Source of the DNA: Saccharomycopsis fibuligera x Saccharomycopsis cf. fibuligera
Taxonomy: Eukaryota; Ascomycota; Saccharomycetes; Ascoideales; Saccharomycopsidaceae
Assembly (NCBI GenBank): GCA_001936135.1
Contig: CP012809.1
Coordinates: forward strand, 2,591,501-2,655,500
Length of the DNA: 64,000 nucleotides
Reading direction: 5' to 3'
This document shows positions 57,399 through 64,000 of this stretch, piece after piece (the stretch's first letter is position 1; each line of letters opens with the position of its first letter). A program made the position numbers and the translations under genes. A model generated the notes under the pieces. It did not search any database. It was not told the DNA's origin and saw nothing but the letters and a program-made list of their open reading frames with translations.

Positions 57399-59654
57399 CA
57401 CACATAATGGCGAGTCGTTATCAATTTGGCACTTTGGTCTGCTTTTCTGTCTTTCTTTTTTTCTTTTTTTCGTTTTTACTCTTTTGCTTACTTATTTTTG
57501 TTTATCATTATCATCATCTTCTCCTAGATACAGTTACAGTTGTTAAAATAGATACGTTCATAAATTAGCATTTCACTATTTTATACCTTTGTTCTTCGCT
57601 AAATTTGTAAGTCACTTCAAAGCTTAAAGCAATATAGAATTGTTAAAATCTATTGTTCAGTAATAGTTTATAAAGATGTCTCTTTCTTACGTCCTATCAT
57701 GGAGAAAAGTGAACCAGTTACAATTTTTTTTTCAGAATGTTCAAAGTAAGTAATCTAGAATTTCCATTAAGCCTGGGTAAACGCACAGAGGTCTGCATAA
57801 AGTCAGCTTTTAACTTCAGTTTTCCATTTTCTTCAGCTACGCAACTTAGAGAAAGCCTTCCTGACAGGCATGTTGATTCTAAGGAACGTTTTACCAAAGT
57901 ACAAAAATTATAAAGTTGGGGACCACATTTTGATAAACTTTGATAAAATAATTAAACAATAAAAAAACATTTACACCCGACAATCAATCTGACTCAGGAA
58001 CGAGAAAGAAAGAAAGACAGGCAGGCTGCGTCCTGAAGCGGACAGAAAGACGCATTAATTCAATATTCAAGTTGAGACGCAACCAACCTCTTGGTTAACT
58101 GCTGGAAAATCAGCCAGTCCCGGAATATTATTGAAACTGTTTGTGATTCCATCAAACCGATTGATTGGGTTCATTGCATTATATCAACATTTCAACGCAA
58201 AACAAGTCTCTAATTCCACTCAAATTTGAGTACTGTCTTTTTGTCTTCCTTCCCCTTTAACAAGTTCTACAAATTTTATGAATTTTGCCAATCTTTGGCG
58301 ATCGTCTAATGTGAGACAGTTTCTGCGAGACAGATATATCATTGAAAAACACAATCTGTATGCATTTGTGTGTACTTCTAAGTAATTTCATGTTTCTAAA
58401 TGTTCACTGGGGTGTAGTTATGCAATATGATGCAGGTTGTGTCTGGGACAGGAGTTACGGCTCCGCCGGCACCAGGAAGGAGAATTGTATTGAAATTCAT
58501 TATGATTGACAATTGTTATAGAAAAGTATTTGGGCGCTCATTTTGTAAGGCGGCTCAAACATGAGAGAAGGAAAAAAAACATTCGAAAGGGAATTCGGCA
58601 AAACTTAGTAGAGTTCTGAATTCTAGGGAAAAAAAGAATGCATTTTTGCTCTCGTTATTTTGTTCATGGTGAAAATTATTAAAAATCGGGCCTGAGACGA
58701 TATTATCTGAATACACTACTCCATATATAAATATCCATAGATGGAGTCATAGCCCTATCTATTGTGTTGTGATGCATAGTGTATTATTGTTTGCTTACTC
58801 TATTTTTTGCTCATTGAATCCTTTGTATATTCCACTCGACTTTACCCAAATGCGCCGGCAAGTTGTATCGCGTGTTTCGGAACTATAAATAGCAAAGTAA
58901 CAGTTAATTGTACGGGTAGGTTGCTGGTGAACTAGCTATTAACATTCACAAAATATCATTAGCGTCATCGGGAGAGATATCAGTTTTGAGTAGTCGCTTG
59001 GTGTTTTGATTATAATCATCGGCATCATCGTCATCATCGACATAATCGCATCTAGAGGCACACTGTCTTCCGCATTTCCGTAGCCTTTACTTGTGATTAC
59101 TAAAATTCCAGGATTAATTCAACAGACTGCAATGTTGATTCCTTCTAATTATGTGTTTTTTTTTTCTTTCGTTATGTTACAAAAGCTTAAATTTGTTTAA
59201 GCATTCCCTGAATTGGCCCATAAATTTCTACAGTATAAAGGGTAAGATTTTCCAATTAGCGTGAATACCGTAGTTGCTAGTTTGTCCCAGCCCGTTTGTT
59301 CTAAATCATTAGAACATACAGCCTTTTTACAGTCAAAACAATATTGTTATTTTGTTTTTATATTTGAAAACACAGTACGTACTCCAGGGGCAGTAAAAAG
59401 CTATATGGCCTCTTTGTGATATCAATATTGCTTAATGACTGTGTTAGTTTTATTAGCAAGCGCTATATTTGTCTTGTTTGTTTGTACTATCATATCAAGG
59501 CCCACTCAAGAGATAAGTTTCAAAGTGGCACCGACACAAACCGCACTGTGCAACCGAGCCATGCCAAGTGACGGCTAAGCCGTCAAACTGCGCATCAATG
59601 AATTGAAAAAAACTGAGCAAACTGCCATCAACGTTTGGGTAGATGTTTCCGAGC

Positions 59655-59692
59655 TTAGCTTAGCTTAATTGAGCTTAGCTTAATTGAGCTCA
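59655..59692 (+). repeat. short tandem repeat, GAGCTTAGCTTAATT unit
   Basis: About two and a half copies of a 15-base unit, with an internal AGCTTAGCTTA doubling, just before a long T run. Confidence 0.8.
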
Positions 59693-59710
59693 ACTGTTAT
59701 GTTCTAATAG

Positions 59711-59745
<35 letters not shown>

Positions 59746-60303
59746 CTGAAGATTGCGGAAAACAGCTTTCATCTACTTGGATCGGTAATTCAACTTATGA
59801 ACTATTATGTACAGTGTCTAACTTTGTAATATGTAAGGTACGCTCATAGAAATGACCCTCGCCACGCAAGTGCAACTGTTATTATTTTACAAGCCTTGAG
59901 TCGATTGTCTTGGGGCTTTGTTGATAATCAGTTTTACGTGCCAACGCAATGTGGAAAACATGATATAGCCATCTGGCTAATAGCTGCCTTATTCTTCTAT
60001 GTAATCACAAATATTAGATTACCTGTTTTTTTCTTTACTTAAGGTATTTTCTTGGTTAGCAAAGCAAATCTATCAATAAACAATTGTTTAGAAATTGCGT
60101 TGTCCACGGTTCTCTCGGCCAGGGCAAAGATGATCTTTTTGTTGGCCTAGAAAGTATTTTCAACCAAGAATATGAAATACAAAATGAAAAGTTATAGTAT
60201 CGTTTCCATATTGTTATTTGAGACAGCAATTAGCCTTAGGTTCTGGAGCACAGCGCCTCCTCTTTCTAGACGGATCTATGCGTTCGCGCTCCAGCAGCTT
60301 CCC

Positions 60304-60341
60304 CTGTTGTTGTTGCTGTTGTTGTGGTTGTGGTTGTTGTT
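60304..60341 (+). repeat. TTG/GTTGTG-rich array
   Basis: Imperfect trinucleotide repeat of TTG with CTG and TGG variants. Non-coding as far as can be seen. Confidence 0.8.
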
Positions 60342-61800
60342 AACTTAGAGATTTCCAATTCAGGCCATAGCTTGCATCTCGTCACAAACAAGAATCAGAA
60401 GACAATATCAATAACAACAAACAATCCACAACAATTATCAACAACCCAGGCCATAGTGCCCCATGGTGTACAGAGCGATCGGTACGCACGTTCCACAATA
60501 CAATTATATTATATGAGAACATGAGACAATAAGCCTTTTGGGGATGTTTGACAATATTATTGTTAAATAGCTAAACTATTTGTTGTCCACTTTATAATTT
60601 CTTCAGGTATGTGGAAACGTACATTATTTTACATTTTCATGCAGTATTAAGCAGGGCTGCTGCGTAGCTTCTGGCCTATAATATACTTTGCGTAATGGTT
60701 CTTTACTTTCTGTAGAAACTTGTGGGACTCTTTTTTGAGCTCTGGGACGCTTACCTGTGTTTTGAAGCATGCTCTGCATATCTGCACTTTGCGCTCTCTG
60801 AGGCGAAGTGAGGCTTTGTTAAGCGTAGTAACGCATAAGGACGCGTTCATCTTTTATTTGGCTGTTTGAGCCCAACTTGCCTTTTCAATCAAAAGTTTTG
60901 GAAAATTGTTGTGAACTAAGGAGGCGGTAGATGATATGTGCTGCACTGCTCCACTGCTCCAACAAGAAACACACCATTTAAAAGCTAATGTGTGTCTTCA
61001 GCCAAAAATTTTGACAGAATCTGAAGGAAATTATGAATGTTATACATTTATCTTGTTGGCTTTTGTATGGTCTTTTTTTTATTATTGAACTTTTGGTTGA
61101 TCATATAGAATTTATGAAACCTTGAATAAGCAGGGTCCTATCAGCTTGCATTAAGGGATCCTTCAAGCGTCCTTAGTCGCATACTATCCAGTATATTCAG
61201 TTAGGCCCTGCACTATGCATCATATATAATCTTGATTCACACGCTTTAGTGAGGGCCCATATTAGCTGTTTTTATTTTTTTTTTTTTTTTTGTCTTTGTG
61301 AGCTGGACTTGATGATTTTACATTGGGAAGCATTTTTTACTCGACTAGCACAATAACAAACAAGATTAAATGCATCGCAGGTGTGACCAGAACGAAAAAT
61401 AATCAAGCTGAAAAGGCAGATTTGACTGGGCAATAAGCAACGAAAAGTAAATAATAACAAAAAACAAGAGTAGTATAATCGGTGTATCTGAATAGTGCCA
61501 TACAACTAACATTATTACAACATTATTATTACGGGAGCTTTCACTGGGTCTGTTGTGTTACTAGCAAGTCCAGATACTTGGTAAGCTTTTTACTAAAGCC
61601 TATTAGGGCTTGTTCGAGCGGAAAGGGAAACGAACAGACATGCAGAAAGCAAAGGAAGACACTTGAGTTATAACATCAACCAAGAGGGGTCCTCAGGCAC
61701 TCCGTAGTAAAAAAAGTTCTGGCAGGGCATTCTCCCACTAGGGAGACCCACCCTTGACTTAGTGTGACTTAACACAAGCACTTTTACCACGACAACTCAT

Positions 61801-63015
61801 TCAATGAGATTCAAATCTCAAAGAATGTGTGTTTTTCGTCTTTTTCACTTCATATGGCGTAATTATCGTGGTATCGTTAATGATCAAGAAAAGCAAAATG
61901 ATAACAGCAACCACAATTGACTGAGTACCTAGACCAACAATATTGGAAAAGAAAATCAATTTGTTTGGTTTCCTAAAAACATCATTTTTTAAAGAATACC
62001 AGTTGACCAAAAAATCATCGTCTTCGCCAATAGCCATAATGTCTGCATCACTAACGTCATCGCCAGCTAAGGACTTGTAGCTTCTTACATCTGCGCTGAA
62101 AACTGAGCTGAACTTATTATTGGTGTAAATAGCAACAAATATAATCAAAACAAAATGTAAAGAGTTTTGAATATTGTCGAACTTGTGGTTGACCAAGTTG
62201 TGCTTGAATTGACCAAGACGATTGTTCCAGTCATAGTGGTTAGTCATCTCGTTTGAAATCCCCCTCCAGACGACATCATAAGTGAAAATGACCTTGTTGT
62301 CTACATTTTGTTTAGTTCTCAAGACCTGAGGTGGGAAAACTTGGCATTGGTTTTCATGCTGCTTAACACGTTTGCCAGCACGCTGTTGCATAACTGCTTT
62401 GATAATGTTACAACTATCCAAATTATTGTTGGTATAGTAGACAATGAATTGCCAGTGGTTATAAATGTGTAAAACATGGTTAATGTCCTTATAACCAACT
62501 GGAATGTTGTTTGAAATGTAGAATTTGTTGGATTTGGAATCATACCAACTGGAATATCGTCAATGGAAAAATTGAAGCGGTAGTCACTTTCAATCAAAAA
62601 GTTAATTCTAGATGAATTAACACTATGGTAGTCTCTCCAGCAAATTTGCTGGCATGTAATGTCTTGTTGGAAAACTGACTCGATGGTACGCTGCCCATAC
62701 GAAATATCGTCTTCAAATATGGTGCCATACTTGATAATTTTGTTCTCAGATTGGTATTTTTGAAGTTTATCCTGGCCTTCTTTGTCATCATCCCTGACAA
62801 ACTTATCGGGATAACAAAAGTTGGCTGTTTCATCAAAGTAACTTATTGGATACAAAAAGAATTTACCGTTTTCCGGGTTCCCACCAGGAGAAACGTTTGT
62901 GAGTGTTATTGGAACGTTATCATCTTTTTATTGTAGTTTCTTCTTAAAGATTTCCGCTGGCAAGAGGAAGACTAAGCGATAGATAAAGGCAAGCTAGAGT
63001 CTGGAACAGCACCAT
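61801..63015 (-). pseudogene. EMP70/TMN (TM9 superfamily) pseudogene, 5' part only
   Basis: Remnant of an endomembrane TM9 protein. Functional relatives are about 650 aa with a lumenal domain and nine spans. A signal peptide is intact at the start (MVLFQTLACLYLSLSLPLAS from ATG 63015), then a stop follows. Homology continues in other frames: NVPITLTNVSPGG, ANFCYPDKF, YGTIFEDDISYGQRT (about 62925-62520), then after a shift near 62530 NNIPVGYKDINHVLHIYNHW, then KVIFTYDVVWRG and KNDVFRKPNKLIFF down to 61801. Two membrane spans remain (LHFVLIIFVAIY, VVAVIILLFLI). The frame ends just after the second, so the remaining C-terminal spans are lost. At least one stop and one or more frameshifts interrupt it. 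The match to the Emp70 family is by motif memory. A member with a second exon structure is an unlikely alternative. Confidence 0.75.
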
Positions 63016-64000
63016 ATTGTGGATAGGCAAGTCTTTTCAAAAAGAATTCTGTATTGCAAAAAAGCCCAATATGTCTGGAACAAAGGTGACTATTTGAGTA
63101 TGAGGAGCTGATGTTATAACAACCAAGAGACAAAGACTGTAATGACGGAAGCAAAGCAGCATTGGAATCAGAAGTAGAAGAAAAAACGAAAATGAATTAA
63201 CCAATAAATTATTATCAACAACGACACATTCAACCATACAAACTATGAAAGCTGGCCAGTCTCACAAGACCTGCTGTTGGTGCTATTGTCCCTCGCCCTC
63301 CTTCCCGACGCGAGGATCTGCGCAATAGGCCTCGGCCGCTGCACTATTGCAATAGCAGAATTGTTCCAGTGAGAACGGAGTTTGAAAAGTTAAATTCTAG
63401 TAGGGTAATCCTTTAGCTCAATACATAAGGGGCTCAATACATAAGGGGCTTAACAGTTGTGCGGGTAAATAGGGAAACTAATAAGATACTTTATATGCAA
63501 TCCGCTGCGAATCAAAGCCGGCCGTCTCAGGCGATTTATGCACAACGTATGCTTTTTACTATTCTGCATGCTTAATTCATGTACTCTAAAGTTGTACCTC
63601 GCAGTGTACCACTTTCTACTGCTTGAAATACTGAAATGATGTAAGACGCTGTACAATGTCTGGTACCTGCCTCACCATCCGTTGGCGACCCGCACCTGAT
63701 CGTTGTTTGGGCTCTTAGTTTTTTTTTTTTTCCTTCCTTCTTCCTCACCGCCAACGTAATTCTGTTATATATGGATAACTTTGCCTCTTGCTGTGACTTT
63801 TTTCTGCCTATTTGCAGATTTGTTTCCTTCCCTTCCTGATAACAGAATCTCTATTTTATCTTCTATCGCTAACATTATCTCTTGTACTTTACTTCCTAAA
63901 AACCATTCATTTTCGTCCTGGACCGGTTCCGGCTTCGCTTTATTCTTCACCTTTCGTTTTTCTTCTCCAGAGCTTCGTCGACTTGTTTCTCAACAGTTTT
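63016..64000. other. right end of window, no clear gene
   Basis: It contains a direct duplication of a 17-base unit (GGCTCAATACATAAGGG) at about 63414-63450 and a GC-rich patch at 63300-63350. A minus-strand open frame (63765 to about 63990) may be the end of something beyond the window, but a stop precedes it and nothing is recognised. Confidence 0.45.

Larger units (their letters stand above)
57399..61663. other. 4.3-kb gene-free region
   Basis: No frame here looks like a gene and no tRNA or structured RNA was recognised. Contents: T-rich AA9 3' region; tandem GCTTAGCTTAATTGA units at 59655-59690; a T run of about 30 at 59715-59741; a TTG-rich array at 60304-60341; another T run at 61270-61289. 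It is the longest empty stretch of the window. Decayed sequence, a centromere or an origin are all possible. Confidence 0.5.

Noticed and set aside
63765-64000. Minus-strand open frame at the window end
   Set aside because: No ATG within it, a stop just upstream, and no recognised family. It could be the end of a gene beyond the window but cannot be supported.

Overview
The window looks like nuclear chromosomal DNA of a budding yeast (Saccharomycotina), most likely from the CUG-Ser (Candida/Debaryomyces) clade. Genes are compact, AT-rich and mostly single-exon. Introns have yeast-type donors (GTATGT, GTACGT, GTAAGT) and TACTAAC-like branch points. In-frame CTG codons are rare. One CTG in the ARA2-like gene sits where I expect Ser in the family, and a run of eight CTGs in the SNF2 gene would read as poly-Ser in that clade. 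The clade assignment is inference.

Layout, left to right: the 3' part of DBP2 (DEAD-box helicase with an 838-bp intron); NET1-like nucleolar protein, here carrying a Zn2Cys6-like cysteine cluster; BNI1-type formin (-); an unnamed SNF2-family helicase; a spliced U5 snRNP 40K WD40 gene (-); spliced INH1; XAN1 xanthine dioxygenase; a spliced tricalbin; spliced QCR10 with an unusually long intron; an MNN4/LicD-family membrane protein; a spliced, unrecognised 1378-aa repeat protein; AVO3/TSC11 of TORC2 (-); spliced CMC2; spliced PUP3 (-); a secreted aspartic protease resembling Bar1; a Zn2Cys6 transcription factor (-); ARA2 (-); IMP2 (-); spliced SUB1 (-).

The right third is different. After SUB1 come 1.7 kb without genes, then an intronless gene for an AA9 lytic polysaccharide monooxygenase (LPMO), a family I would not expect in this kind of yeast. 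Then 4.3 kb without genes, a decayed and truncated EMP70/TMN (TM9) pseudogene, and about 1 kb without a clear gene. The LPMO keeps its copper ligands but has Met where the family has its second-sphere His. It is the most unusual coding gene in the window.

Most genes are housekeeping genes and unrelated neighbours. Four concern mitochondria (INH1, QCR10, CMC2, IMP2). Nine of the nineteen intact or partial protein genes described carry an intron; in eight it lies near the 5' end, often after only a few codons, while in DBP2 it lies late in the gene. INH1, QCR10 and several first exons are visible only when splicing is taken into account. Some long open frames begin at non-ATG codons, so starts were moved to the first plausible ATG in the SNF2, MNN4-like, AVO3, Zn2Cys6, ARA2 and AA9 genes. 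The XAN1 start was also moved, because a TATA box lies inside its longer ATG frame.
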